This document shows, piece after piece, positions 1 through 11,442 of a stretch of DNA of 64,000 bases. The translations under genes and the position numbers were made by a program. The stretch comes from Ephydatia muelleri (Eukaryota > Porifera > Demospongiae > Spongillida > Spongillidae), in assembly GCA_013339895.1 (NCBI GenBank), contig JABACO010000004.1, positions 12,938,244-13,002,243 of the forward strand, read 5' to 3'. Position 1 is the stretch's first letter. Every line of letters starts with the position of its first letter. Under the pieces are notes generated by a model. That model was given only the letters and a program-made list of their open reading frames with translations. It ran no database searches and was not told where the DNA came from.

Positions 1-180
1 TACCTGTCAAGTGCCAGCCACCAACTCCGGTTGTACAGGGCTCCAAGATATGCCAGCCAGTTCAGAAACTTGTACAGTGCAGTACCCACGAGGTAAATTG
101 CTTGGTTGTCATAGCAACAATACCCCATTTATGCACTTTGTGGGCTTCCTCCATCAGGTTACTCAGGAGGAGACCCACCA

Positions 181-441
181 GTGCTGAATGGTACTCCAAA
201 TGAACCTTGTTGTCCACACTGCCTGTTTGGGCCTTGCATAATCCGTCGGCCACCTGTGTTCCTCACTGGGAGAGCTGTCCCATCCTTAGCCAATGACAGA
301 AAGCGGTACAAACTTTACCAGCAATTCTGGAAGCTTTTGAAAGACCTGGGGTTGTGGGACCACCCAACATACCTGGCGAGGAAGGGATTGGTGACGCACC
401 CATTGGACAGAAGAGAGATAATGCCAAAATGTGTACAAAAT
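181..441 (+). CDS. Cys-containing exon of unrecognised protein (partial)
   Basis: An open stretch reads CCPHCLFGPC near its start, then a basic-aromatic segment (NDRKRYKLYQQFW) and ends REIMPKCVQN just before a GT (gtgaatg) that could be a splice donor at 442. I recall similar segments in uncharacterised invertebrate proteins but cannot name the family. It lies on the strand opposite the Kolobok-like gene and converges on it, so it may be a companion gene of the same element. An upstream exon ending near 91 (ACGAG before gtaaat) is possible. The printed ATG at 181 is probably not the true start because coding similarity could begin at a splice acceptor just before it. Confidence 0.4.
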
Positions 442-1272
442 GTGAATGATCCAACCTTCGTATTAGAAAGTGTACTTATAATCTCTTTGCTACATAGGAA
501 ATCAGAAGCAGGTATCCAAATCCAGTGGGCATTCCTTACACTAACTACAGATCATCATTTTTGTAACAAGTTATTTAGTATTGTATGTGTTGCTGACCAG
601 TACCTCTGACTCATAAATGTGTGCGTATATTGCTGCCTGTTCATTTGATTATCCCATTATGCACAGATAGCACGAGGGACATTCATCCATGCTATGGGAA
701 AGTTGTGGAAATGAATGAACTGAATGGTTTCCAATACTGTTTTAGCTGAAATAGCTCAATCAATATAGAAAACATGTACATTTGCTTTCCTACAGTATTT
801 CATGCAGATGAGAGATACGACTTTGCCAAGCCTTATCAATCCCATGTTTAGGCTTACAAAGGGCATCACTAGTAGCATCCAGTCCATTCAAGACACACAT
901 TCACCAAGTTCCAAGTGTCTATGTGCAGGCTTCGAGGTTGTCCTCAGGCAGGTCATGGACCACCACAACGTAGAAGGATGTACATGTAGTTTAGTAGTCA
1001 CACAAGTCCATCAAGTGCCAGCTGCAGCCACGGTTCAAGATCTGCAAGGAAAATGAGACGAAATTGATTTGCTTTCATAATGTACATAGATCATTGGCTG
1101 TCAGATGCAGATCTGACAAAGTAAATCTGTTGTTCGTACTGGTAGTTCTAAAAAGAACTGTTTTGAGATAAAGACAGGGATATCAATTCAGAAAATGAGA
1201 CCTGTGGCTGACAAAAGACATCTGGGCATAAAAATAATGTGAATATAGTAAATCACCTACAGCCACAGAACT
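442..1272. other. No supported gene
   Basis: This interval between the plus-strand exon and the 3' end of the Kolobok-like gene holds only short open frames without recognisable motifs. An 84-codon frame at 802-1056 repeats the CQVPA-like wording seen near position 10-20, so it may be a decayed exon copy, but that is weak. Confidence 0.4.
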
Positions 1273-3879
1273 TCAGTTATCTTCTTCCTCGTCATCCCCA
1301 CCATCCTCTGAACAAACATAGTCATCATCCTCACTGTCCACATAGTCTCCATCATACATAGCTGCATCATCTGGCAACACCATCTCATCATCATCTTCAT
1401 CATCCTGAAGTATCCTAAAAAGTACTTGTCTTACAACAATTATTAGGCATCACTGATCGTCACATACTGTTGAGACGTGATGTTCCTGAGAACGTACATA
1501 CTCCAGATGTTGTTTACAAAACGATACGTTTTCTTGACCAACACATTGTATGTGGAGTGATGGTCTGGTCGGCGAACATCTGTGTATTCGTGGTGACTTG
1601 TAGCCATCCTTTGACAGTTTTCATTCTGATTGATGTGGTTGCATAATCTCATCACACATACAGAACAAGCAGAACACTCACCCAATCCATCACAGCCAAG
1701 TTCATACGCATTTCAAATGTCTTGGTGTGGAAGTGAATTCTCTTTGGGAGGTAGGTGAGCAGTTGATGGTTAAACGACTCAACCCAGTAGGTATCCCGAC
1801 ACTGGAAGAACACAAATATGTACATTCACACGATATGTTGTTCATGTTACATACCAGATGGCACGAATCAGCGTTTTTGTAGATGAGGGTTTTTCGTAGT
1901 GCAGCCTCATATGCACTAATGGCTGCCGGCATAGTGAGAGGCTTCCTTTTTGGAACGTAACCTGGCTGTTGACAGGGACTCTCAGAAGAGCAACTTTGGT
2001 GATCACCCTGAATCACAGACAGGGATGCATATCACGTATGGAATGCACTAATGCACATAAAAGACACACATTCACATCACATACACAGACATACACACAT
2101 GCACACCCACCCACTATGTAAATACAAACCTGAAAGTGCTTGCTGATGTTCATGATCATTGCACGTAGACGGACAGGGTTGCCACCACAGTTCCTCATGC
2201 ACCAATACAAGTGCACCTTGGTGCACCTTGCTGAATAGCCAGATATTCCATTTTTAATCAATATGTCCAAAAAGTACATACCCTTATCAGAAAGTTCAGT
2301 GAACCACGTCCTATCCCTTGTACGGACCGTACCGGCACAGATATGACGCAACTGCTTCGCCACATTCTTAGTGCCTGCAATAACTCCAATCAATTCACCA
2401 CTGAAAACCAATAGATACCTTACCATGCCAAGTGTCGTAGGAATTGACCATTCCGAGTTGTCGTACATACAGCTTTATAGTAGCCTGGTAGTCATGGGCT
2501 ACCTCTGTGATGTTTAACCCTTTGTAAGAAAAAAAAAGTGAAATTGTTAAAAGTTTGGACACAAGAGCAAACCTCGGGCAATAACTTGAGGCAAGACTAT
2601 CTTAGTGCATGCCACCTCCCTGGTCTGAGCAACTCTGTGCTGCTGTCTGGAAAGAGTGGAAATTCCAACAATCCTATGTGTACTGAAATGGACGATACGC
2701 TGATAAACATGGGCATTTAGAACTTATGTGCATACCTTCCAGCCAGACAAGGTACCGTTGAGTGGTATGCATTTGACGTTGAATCGTGACGTGCATCAGT
2801 TATAACCCACTATATTGTAAAAATATTAATTAACTTTTTTTTTGTGGCACTCTAACCTCTCCACTTTTAGCATGGTGAGGGCTTTCCTTCACACGTTCAA
2901 CAGCAGCTTTCATGGACTCTTCTGCTACATCTGTCACCACTTGCTGGTAAAGTTGGTTTAGATAAACTGAATGAACATGGATTAGAACAGGATGTAAAAT
3001 AATATAAATCGATCATCTCAGCCCCCACCTGAACTGATGTATTTATGCTTCACTACACCCATACCAGCAAATAAAGCGAAATTCATGTACTGGCGAGGCA
3101 ACATGCCAGCACAGGTGAAAGCATGGACCAGTCTGCAAAAAGAATCACATTTACATTGATATTACTAAATCCAAATAGTACTCTTACTTCTGATTAGCAA
3201 GGTAATGACCAGACAGCACTCTGGAACTAGCCCAGACACGTGACTGCTTGCAGTGTGGGCAAACAAACTGGACCCTAGCTACATGTCCCTTCTAAGTGAG
3301 TAGTAAATGAGTTTTATACAGAGAATTGAACAGAATTACTTACGGTACTCATACCTTTATGAAAGAAGCTATAGTCCAAATTGAACAGAATTACTTACGG
3401 TACTCATACCTTTATGAAAGAAGCTATAGTCCAAGATGGGTTGGAGAGACAGCCACACTGCTGGACAAGGCCCGAACAAAGACTCTTGAAGGTCTTACGC
3501 TCGACCACAAAGAGGTCTTGGTCACTGGCATCTTCGTCTCCCGTATAGATTCCTAAGTAAGTTAGTAAACCCAATTTTGTATAACCGAACGTACATGTAT
3601 GTATCCATCCAACTAACCTGCAGAATCCAACATCATTTCATTCCTAGAATAGGATGTTCTGCTATTTGAGGCCTGGACATTCTCGGGTTGTGTCAATACA
3701 CGGTCCAGCAAAGTATTCAACACGCTGATAGTAGCGTTCCGCTTGCAACCGGGTGCAAGTAGTTGCTTCGCTGCCTCAAATCTACGCAGAAAAGTTTCCT
3801 TTTCCTCTTGAGAGGAAAAGGACCCTTGCAGATGCAGTCTAAACCTAGAGTACGTATCTTCTGGTGAAGAGGTCGCCAT
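1273..3879 (-). CDS. Kolobok-like DDE transposase gene, 13 exons, frame intact
   Basis: Exons, read on the minus strand, are 3879-3618, 3552-3410, 3291-3188, 3132-3029, 2966-2857, 2809-2736, 2682-2573, 2519-2424, 2374-2130, 2007-1855, 1801-1682, 1625-1498 and 1414-1273. All introns are GT-AG, phases match at every junction, and the total is 1791 nt (596 codons plus stop). Landmarks are CPHC at about 146-149 (zinc finger), TDARHDS (Asp246), NITEVAHD (Asp312), YDTWHGTK (Asp331), YWCMRNCGG, and CRDTYWVESFN (Glu475), followed by a strongly acidic tail. The DxWH..K block, the Trp/Cys block and the Glu before SFN resemble Kolobok-type transposases; assignment to Kolobok is inference. Exon 12's donor was chosen because it keeps the acidic tail in frame. 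Two further decayed copies exist at about 6 kb and 43 kb, which supports a mobile element rather than a host gene. Confidence 0.7.
3325..3434. repeat. 55-bp tandem duplication over a splice donor
   Basis: Two exact-looking 55-bp copies (3325-3379 and 3380-3434) each contain the end of exon 2 and its GT donor from the Kolobok-like gene. The copy nearer the exon body (3380-3434) is used in the model; the other sits in the intron as a spare donor. Confidence 0.85.
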
Positions 3880-4110
3880 TATACGAACATGTGATCCAGT
3901 TTGTTAACTTAGTGTTATTAACTTCAGAAATGGTATTGTTGCATGAAATGGCATTCAAAACATGCATGCGTGCTTGAACTTGTACGCTGTAACTTTTGTT
4001 GCCAAGCCTCTAGCTCTATGTATAAGAAGCCACCATTTTTAATCTAAAACAGCCGCACGGCCGGTTGAAATTTTTGGATCCAAGCTCCTTTTATACGGCA
4101 ACTCCTGCTT
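3880..4110 (-). promoter_or_regulatory. Upstream region shared by transposase copies
   Basis: The sequence just 5' of the transposase ATG is similar to 6773-6985, upstream of the truncated copy: shared blocks include TTTGTTA, TGGCATTCAA, TTGCCAAGCC, GCCACCATT and AAGCTCCT followed by TTATACG. Conservation upstream of two copies suggests the element's 5' end and promoter lie here. No core promoter motif was proven. Confidence 0.45.
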
Positions 4111-4209
4111 TAATTTACACAAGTATTCATCGATACCGATTGTATAACACGCCAAAATTCATTGACAAATTGCATAATACGTCTGTACAAAAACTGTTCG
4201 GGTTTGATA

Positions 4210-4240
4210 CCCGACCTTCCGCCAAAACGCGAAGGTCGGG
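4210..4240. repeat. Short hairpin
   Basis: CCCGACCTTC at 4210-4219 is the exact reverse complement of 4231-4240, with an 11-base loop. Its role is unknown; no tRNA fold is visible. Confidence 0.6.
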
Positions 4241-4934
4241 CTACGCCCAACTAGCCCTTGCGTTGGTGACCCCAGCAGCGCGTGCGCGTGTGGATTTCTA
4301 GTATACTAGTAGGCTTTTTCAACATGTAATTACCGTATGCATGCATGTAATCTCGATGTGCTTATGAAGGTGTGCGTGCCTACTGCTTGTGTATGGTACG
4401 CTAGCGTGTTGTAGAGTACCCCAGTATGCTGCTAAATTTCAAATTTGATGCAAGCTTGTTTATTATCCTGCATGCCACTTTGTGCTGAGAGTGAAGGTTA
4501 AGTACAATGGCAGTGCTTGTGTGGTAACAGTGACTGTGTATTAAAATCCATCTGGATTCTATTTAGACCACATCCTAGTAAATGGCATGGGAACATATAC
4601 ATTATTACTCACAAGTATTTATTATGGGTATGCATTTAATATCACAGTATTTCTAGGTAGGTAGTCACATTTAACAGACCTGTTGCAGCTTGAACATTGG
4701 GTGTATGTTCGTGCATTCATGTGGCTACATATGTCTATATACCACATGCAGATCCTGATAGCAATCATGAAGAAATATGCTGGATGAATGAATGCTGCCC
4801 AACACTTGTAAGGGTAGACTAAAGTACTGCAGCGTTTGAACACTTTTTGTAGGTACAGTGTTGTGGGATTAACATTTTTGTGAAATGTATGTCTGGTTTG
4901 GTGTAATGACTGATACTAGATAAATACAATAACT
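4241..4934. other. No supported gene
   Basis: Low-complexity AT-leaning sequence with only short frames; nothing recognisable on either strand. Confidence 0.5.
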
Positions 4935-5590
4935 ATTAAATGTTCACATGCATGCACATGTTTGCATAGCAGATGCACTTATACGTACAAATTTTTTTAC
5001 ACGAGCTGCACATAACCACACACTTGCATGCATGTATACATGTGCATGTACACACATACATATGTACTCATACAAATACACATAACCACACACACGTGTA
5101 CACACACATACACACATGCACAGACACATTCACACGTACACACATGCACACACATGCACATTTGTGCACACACATGCACACACATGCACAACACACACGC
5201 ATACACATGCTAACACACACACATATGCATATGCACACACAATGCACACATGCACACACACATGCACACACACTATCACACATGCATGCACACACACATG
5301 CTCACACATGCAGACATACACTGCACATGCACACACATGCACACAACGCACACAACGCACACAAATGCACACACACATGCACACACACATGCACACAATA
5401 CACACATGCACACACGTGCAGACATACACTCATACACACACAATGCACACACATGCATACACGTGCATGACAGACTCATGCTAACACACACATACACATA
5501 TGAACACATAAACACACATGTACACATATGAACACATGTACACATAAGCACACACAATGCACACACATACACATGCACATGCATACACAG
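4935..5590. repeat. CA-rich microsatellite (ACACATGCAC type)
   Basis: Interspersed CACACA and ACATGCAC units run for about 650 bp. The many overlapping open frames of His/Thr/Cys on both strands are artefacts of stop-free dinucleotide repeats. A second block of the same kind is at about 5749-5870. Confidence 0.95.
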
Positions 5591-5599
5591 GCAGGAAGT

Positions 5600-5745
5600 C
5601 TGGCAGGGGGGAGCGTCGATTAATAGGACTGCAGGACTGTTGGGAAAGGGGGGAGGGGGGGGGCCTCACATTTAGCCAAATATGAAAGCGGGGGTCGGGG
5701 GGGGGGGGAGGATCCCCCTCACAATCAGGCATCAAACGGGGGGGA
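5600..5745. repeat. G-run cluster
   Basis: At least five runs of five or more G interrupt the CA repeat (for example at 5646-5663 and 5697-5710). Quadruplex formation is possible; there is no gene. Confidence 0.7.
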
Positions 5746-5748
5746 ACA

Positions 5749-5870
5749 CATACACACGCATTCACACACAATGCACACATATTCACACATGCACATGTGT
5801 GTATGTGTATAATTCATGTGTGTATGTGTATTCATACATGTACACACACATTCACACATACACAGAAATA
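5749..5870. repeat. Second CA microsatellite block
   Basis: ACACATTCACACA and TGTGTATGTGTA stretches continue the microsatellite after the G-rich island. The strand bias switches from CA to TG near 5795. Confidence 0.8.
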
Positions 5871-5949
5871 CTGTTGGACAGCAAATACAAGTGCACCTTT
5901 TGCAATTGGAACTACTCAAAAGTCCTGTATAGCTTTCCTCACATTTGGA

Positions 5950-6772
5950 CAACTCTATATCTTAAACATCCTCTGCTATTGCTTGCTGGTACAGTGTGTC
6001 CATGCACGTAAACTGACTGAACATAGATTATACAAGATATGAATAATATACATCAATGATCTCAGCCCCCACCTGAGTGGTTGTATCGCTGCTTCACTTC
6101 ACCCATACAAGCAAATGAACAGAAATACATGCACTAGTGTGGTAACATGCCAGCACAGGTGAAAGCATGGACAAGTCTGTAATAAGAATGACATTTGTAT
6201 TGATCATTTATATCCAAATGGTACTCTTACTTCTGATTAGCAATTAAGGTTAGCAAACAAACCTGACCCTAGTAGCAACATGTCCCTTTTAGTGAATAGT
6301 AGAGGAGTAATTACACAGGAAAACAGAAGTAGTTACTAGGTATTGATGCAGACCTTCATGAAAGATGCTGATGTCCAAGAAGGGTTTGATGGACAGCCAC
6401 ACTGCTGGACAAGCCCCGAACAAAGACTCTTGAAGGGATTTTGTTCGACCCCAAATTGGTCTTGGTCACTGGGGTCTTCGTCTCCTTTTCCTGTATAGAC
6501 CCCTAGTCCCCTATTCACGACGACGTTAAATTTTTCGAACAGCACAGACTACAGTATCTAACGAGCCTGCAGAGTCCAACGTCATTTAATTCCCAGAACT
6601 GGATGTCCTTGATGCTGGGACACTCTCAGGTCGAGTCAATACGTGGTCTAACAACGCATTCAACAAGCTGACAGTAGCGTTCCGCTTGATACCGGGTACA
6701 AGGAGGACATGTTTAATTGAAATCTGAACCGATCCCGAGAGTGACTGTCGTCCGACGTTGAGGTCGCCATTA
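5950..6772 (-). pseudogene. Kolobok-like transposase copy B, truncated
   Basis: Exons 1 to 5 of the family can be followed on the minus strand. The ATG is at about 6772 (GCCATTAC on plus), a shortened exon 1 follows, and exon 2 (about 6500-6355) reads SDQDQFGVEQNPFKSLCSG, close to the intact copy. Exon 4 is at about 6180-6070 and exon 5 starts near 6020, but similarity stops at about 5950, where unrelated sequence and the microsatellite begin. Exon 1 has an internal deletion and its donor is GC rather than GT. The DDE region is missing, so it cannot encode an active transposase. Confidence 0.75.
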
Positions 6773-6985
6773 CAAGAGCAAGTGATCGATATAGTTTGTT
6801 AGCTTAACAGATATTGTATATAGTAATGTGGCATTCAACATGCGTGAAGAACTATTGTTCGCAGTTGCTGCCAAGCCCCATGTAAAATATTCTAGAGCCA
6901 CCATTCATTTCCATTTTAGCGGCATGGCCAGGCGGTTCCAAAGCTCCTGTTATACGCAAAACTTCTCCTTTAAATACCTTCCGTC
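6773..6985 (-). promoter_or_regulatory. Upstream region of copy B
   Basis: This is the counterpart of 3880-4110: it shares several blocks with it in the same order. It marks how far the duplicated element extends upstream of its coding part. Confidence 0.4.
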
Positions 6986-7154
6986 GCCTCTTCCAATTCT
7001 AGAGCAGGTAAACGACATAACAAAAATTTGCATGAGCAAAGCAGGGATGCATGTTAATTCAGAATGCATGGATTGCTGCCTGAAAGCATTAGTCAGAAAT
7101 AAGCCCTTCGCTTTACATGCACAGTTATCGTTCGATTTGTATATAGAATGTTTC

Positions 7155-7350
7155 CACGAAAATGGACCTAACGCATGCGATTTATATTATTTTGGAAAGT
7201 CTGAAATGTGACACATTGCTTCTTACGCACTGAGAATCGGAGTATCTGTCATGTAGTTTTAAGGCTCTGAATTTTTCATTAGCTATAATTTCGATGCAAG
7301 CGTTACATTTCTATTGGGCGTTCTACTTTTTGCGGAACGATCAACCCATA
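7155..7350. mobile_element. Decayed member of GATCGTTTC-type MITE family
   Basis: The blocks AAGTCTGAAATGT, CTTACGCACTGAGAATCGGA, TCGATGCAAGCGTTA, TTTCTATTG and TTTGCGGAACGATC match, in order, the better-preserved copy at 23317-23541. One terminal inverted repeat is eroded. Confidence 0.6.
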
Positions 7351-8100
7351 AAATAAATAAAAATCACGCAACTAATATATCGCATAAATAGAGCTCTGGG
7401 AAGTCACCTAACATAACGTGGCCTCTATTTCTTGTTGAGAGTTTCCCGAGACTTCTATGGTTCTGATATACATTATTTTGCATTGGAACGGACGTGTGGC
7501 TAAATGCCTTTGTAGGTGACACCAAATCCAAACTTTTGTGTCGACGTCATGACTTTGTTTTATAAGCACGATGCAATCCTTTCCACAAATTTCTTCCACA
7601 CACCATACACTATATTACTCCCTCAATAGATTATGAGAAGGGGTGGGGTTTTATTCAGCCCTGCCCAATGCCCACGGGTGCATGACCCGATGACCATATA
7701 TATGATCGCATTGTAGACAACAGTATGTCTAAACTATAAGAAGAGTTGCTCTTGTTATACAAGGGTACATGTAAGTACACTGTACTATCTAGGCAACGTG
7801 GAAAGTGCCGATATTGGTCTTACATGTATTTACAAGTCGCAACTTATAAGTAAGTAAAAATTAGTGTGCAACCATCTCTCTATATCCCGAACACTGAGTT
7901 AAGATTATTTCACTATCCTATGTTACTTCTTTGAGAACTTGAGTATAAGTTAGTAAGAAAGTTGCACGAGAAACCCCTAAGTAGCCGTGACTGTATTATT
8001 GTGTACATTCTCAAGCTATATACGTGTAAATAGCAAACATTCGTCTTACATATTACCCACACTACTAATCTGGATTCAGGAATCTGCTTAAATCCTGGGC
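7351..8100. other. No supported gene
   Basis: Only short frames without motifs are present. Upstream exons of the membrane-protein gene ending at 23876 could be nearby, but none could be supported. Confidence 0.4.
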
Positions 8101-8400
8101 CATTCTCTCCACGATCCATCCCTCTCTCTTCCCTCTCAATCCCTCACTTCCCCCTCCTCCCTTATCACTCCCCTTTTCCCTCTCCTCCCTCTCTCTAATT
8201 TTAATCACACAAAGTGAGAGAGAAGAGAGAAAGGAATCACCTTAATCAATACATTTCTAATCTCCTTCAATATTCTTCCCCTCCCCCTTATCACTCACCC
8301 TTCTCCCTGATCCTCCCTCTCTCTACATTAAATCTCACATTATAAAACAAAGGAAGAGAAGAGGACCCTCTTGATCAAACCATTTCTAATCACCTTCAAA
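8101..8400. repeat. CT-rich duplicated block
   Basis: Two adjacent imperfect copies of about 130-150 bp each contain CCCTTATCACTC, CTCCCTCTCTCTA, a GAGAGAAG-type purine run and CATTTCTAATC. The block lies upstream of the exon at 8424 and may contribute a polypyrimidine tract. Confidence 0.6.
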
Positions 8401-8423
8401 ATTTATTTGTCTTATTAATGCAG

Positions 8424-8507
8424 CTTTTGACTTGTCATCCATTGGAGCTAATACACCAGTCACATGCAGCAGCGAAACACCAGAAACTTGTGCATCTAAG
8501 TCTGAAG
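8424..8507 (+). CDS. Penultimate exon of single-pass membrane protein gene
   Basis: The exon is bounded by ATGCAG acceptor and GGTATGTG donor. It reads FDLSSIGANTPVTCSSETPE and on to SKSEG, a Ser/Thr/Cys-rich ectodomain stalk. It ends in phase 1 (one base of a Gly codon), which matches the phase of the exon starting at 23599. Together they give a juxtamembrane stalk followed by a transmembrane helix. The 15,091-bp intron between them is almost entirely the foldback element. Upstream exons were not identified, so the protein family is unknown. Joining the two exons is inference from phase and topology. Confidence 0.45.
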
Positions 8508-8650
8508 GTATGTGCAAGCGGTACATATGCGTGGATGTATGTACATGTATGCTGCACAGTGGGTACTGCCAATTTGATTTTAATATTATTTTGCAGTAGC
8601 GAGTTTGATAAATGTTTTTGATGTTTGATAATTGATAGAGTATAAACAAA

Positions 8651-9900
8651 AAATGCATCTCGTTTGAATCGCTATATCTTCCTAACGGTTAACGCTATCA
8701 ACTCCCTATTCTCAACACTTCATACCACACCATTTCTCTATGGTAAAATACATTTTGGAGTCTTGCACTTGCTCCATGCCAGTATTGCAACGCTCGATAC
8801 CCCACCGGATTCAAACCCGCCATAACTTTCTGTAGGAGTAATCAAAGCGCTTCAAATTCGGTCTGTAGGTAGAGAGTCCTATACCTACCGATTTGTTCTG
8901 TTCGTTAATTTTTGTGCAATCCGTTACAGAGATACAGCCGTGCAAAGTTAGTTCAAGTTTCCCGCTCGAATCGCGCTGTTGTACCTACGCGGAATCACCG
9001 AAGCACATGAATATTCATAAACCACCACCACTGTTATCGCGTGATTTATTGCGTAACGTAATAGTTAAGTAGTCTGGGGACCTGAATTGTTTACTGCTTT
9101 CGGTTTAAGTTTTAGACGCTGACTTGCGCGTGTAATTTCGAACGGTGCGAAGACGACAAGATATAAGATCAATCCGACGAAGAAGTTTGAGAGCGGTAGC
9201 GATCGGTGGCAGATAGCTGTGGAGCAGGCAGACGACTAGTGGATATGTGGACAGCTGTGGAGTATGGCAGATAGCTGTGGAGCAGACAGTGGAGTAACTG
9301 CATGAAGTACGCAACTACTATGGAGTGGACCCTACGGCAGACAGCAGTGGAATGAGCACTACAGCAAACGAAACCCTACATGTATGTAATGGACCCTATG
9401 GCAGAAAATAGGACAGAGGAAAAAGTTCATATCTATTACTATCAACAAGCCAGGCACAGCTGTGGAATGGATTCCACAGTGGAATCCAGAGTGCAGTAAA
9501 CAGCTGTAGAGATGGCAGGCAGATAGGTGTGTCCAGAACACAGTGGAACAACTACCAACAAAGTGTGGAGTGGACCCTATAGTAGACAATACAAATAAGT
9601 AGTGTGGACCCTACGACAGACATCAACATTGTACTGTATGGAATGGACTCTACTGCAAACATGTATACTGTATTGAGTGGACCCTACTGAGTGGACCCTA
9701 TGGCAGACATCGGAGTGGATCATACAGTAGGCAGACAACTGTAGAGTGGACCATATGGTAGAACCTCACAGCAGTGGACACTGACAGCTGAGAAGCAGAC
9801 AGACATGTATGTAACTTTGCAAGCAGCTGTGGAGTGGACCATACAGCTATTCCTTCCAGTGATTGTCATGTCAGCCATGGAGTGGACCCTCTTTTGAATG
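8651..9900 (+). repeat. Left inverted arm of foldback
   Basis: This arm is the reverse complement of 20680-21711 plus 22864-23069, almost identical by eye over more than 1 kb. From about 9290 inward it is built of loose repeats of a GTGGACCCTA...GGCAGACA theme and CAGCTGTGGAGT motifs. Confidence 0.85.
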
Positions 9901-10500
9901 GACTCCACCCTACCCTGTGCTATTGAGTGGACTCCACCCTACCCTGTGCTATTGAGTAGACTCCACCCTACCCTGTGCTATTGAGTGGACTCCACCCTAC
10001 CCTGTGCTATTGAGTGGACTCCACCCTACCCTGTGCTATTGAGTGGACTCCACCCTACCCTGTGCTATTGAGTGGACTCCACCCTACCCTGTGCTATTGA
10101 GTGGACTCCACCCTACCCTGTGCTACGCCCTACAACTATTCCTTACAGCGAACATGGAGTGGACCCTCTTATTAATGGACTCCACCCTATCCTGTGCTAT
10201 TGTGTGGACTCCACCCCCCTACAGCTATTCTTTACAGTGATCAGTGTCAGCCATGGAGTGGACCTTTCTTCGAGTGCATTCCACCCTACCCTGTACTATT
10301 GAGTGGACTCCACCCTACCCCCTGTGCTAAGCCCTACCGCTTTTCCTTACAGTGATCACCCTCTTTTGAATGGAGAACTCTGTACTATTGAGTGGACTCC
10401 ACCCTACCCCTTACAGCAAACAGTGTCAGCCATGGAGTGGACCCTCTTATTAATGCACTCTCGTGCTATTGAGTGGACTTCACCCTACCAACTACAATAT
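9900..10500. repeat. 29-bp minisatellite, left array
   Basis: Tandem units of TGAGTGGACTCCACCCTACC plus CTGTGCTAT are regular at 9900-10125 and degenerate to about 10500. Each unit holds the near-palindrome GTGGACTCCAC. The same unit occurs in inverse orientation at 17189-18085 and 20248-20690. Confidence 0.9.
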
Positions 10501-10594
10501 TCAGCTTGGTGCAGGCTGGCAAGCGTGTGTGGTCATATAGCAGGCTGGCAAGGGTGAGATGGTTGTGTTTACCTTGGTACAACATCTATTATAC

Positions 10595-11435
10595 CATAGA
10601 TTAAAGAATACCTGGATACGAAACGCAGAGATAATTAGAAATGATCCGCGTTTCGGCACGTGACTCTTTTGGTCTAATAAATTTACATGGCTATACCAGC
10701 TGCCGACACTGACTTGCTTATTGTGATACGAGCGATACAGGAGACGATTACGGACACTAAGATACCTGGTACGCAGGCAGAAACACATCCTCTTAGCGAG
10801 TTGCTTACGATTTCCGATACCGTTGTTTTCAATACATTCGGACGGTTAAATTAAAATAACCCACAAAACTATAAGACATTTGTACATAACGTGTAACGTT
10901 GGTACACCTTTGACAGTATGCGTTCCACACAACAACTCTTTCTTAACAGTTATAAGCAAAATTGGACTTTGTTGCGTGAGTCTAGTTCACACACTATGTT
11001 CCGAAACAAGATGGGTCCACAACCTGTTCACAAAGCAGTTGTACCCACATGTTGAGGCCCCTTACAACGTATATACGTTCGTTCCACAGAGGGAATAATA
11101 CACTTATTTGCTTATAGAAATGAATGGTTGGAAGCTTCTCTAAGTTGAGATGTATGTTCCGAAGAGGCAGAAATGATACATACGGTACCTACATAGAGTG
11201 TGCTTAGTGAATTGCGTGAACAGTACTTACTAACCTGGAAAGTAAGACCAGTGGGAGTACGAATATTGCCGAAAATATCGAAGTTTGTGTTGAACAGCAG
11301 TGAAAGTTGGGAAAAAAGCGTACGGTACAAAAGGGTTAATCGAAACACACTAAGCTTCAAGGAGTTCGCCGCCTACAATTGACAATTCAATGGATCACGT
11401 GACGCGTTTCGTATCCAGGTATTCTTTAATCTATG
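10595..11435. mobile_element. 841-bp inverted-repeat element (CATAGAT termini)
   Basis: A terminal inverted repeat of about 32 bp starts CATAGATTAAAGAATACCTG at 10595 and is mirrored at 11404-11435. The flanking 7-mer ATTATAC is present at 10588-10594 and again at 11436-11442, consistent with a 7-bp target duplication. It has no transposase, so it is non-autonomous. The element at 57666-58532 has the same CATAGAT ends and also a 7-bp duplication. Confidence 0.85.
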
Positions 11436-11442
11436 ATTATAC

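Noticed and set aside
4200-4260. tRNA-like or SINE head with GGTTTGATACCC
   Set aside because: A 10-bp hairpin exists, but no cloverleaf or A/B box arrangement could be drawn.
4973-5584. Long His/Thr- or Cys/Val-rich open frames on both strands
   Set aside because: They are translations of a CA-type microsatellite, which has no stops in most frames.
8640-8651. Target duplication for the giant foldback
   Set aside because: The 9-10 bases outside the two ends (TATAAACAA and AATAACATT) do not match well enough to claim one.
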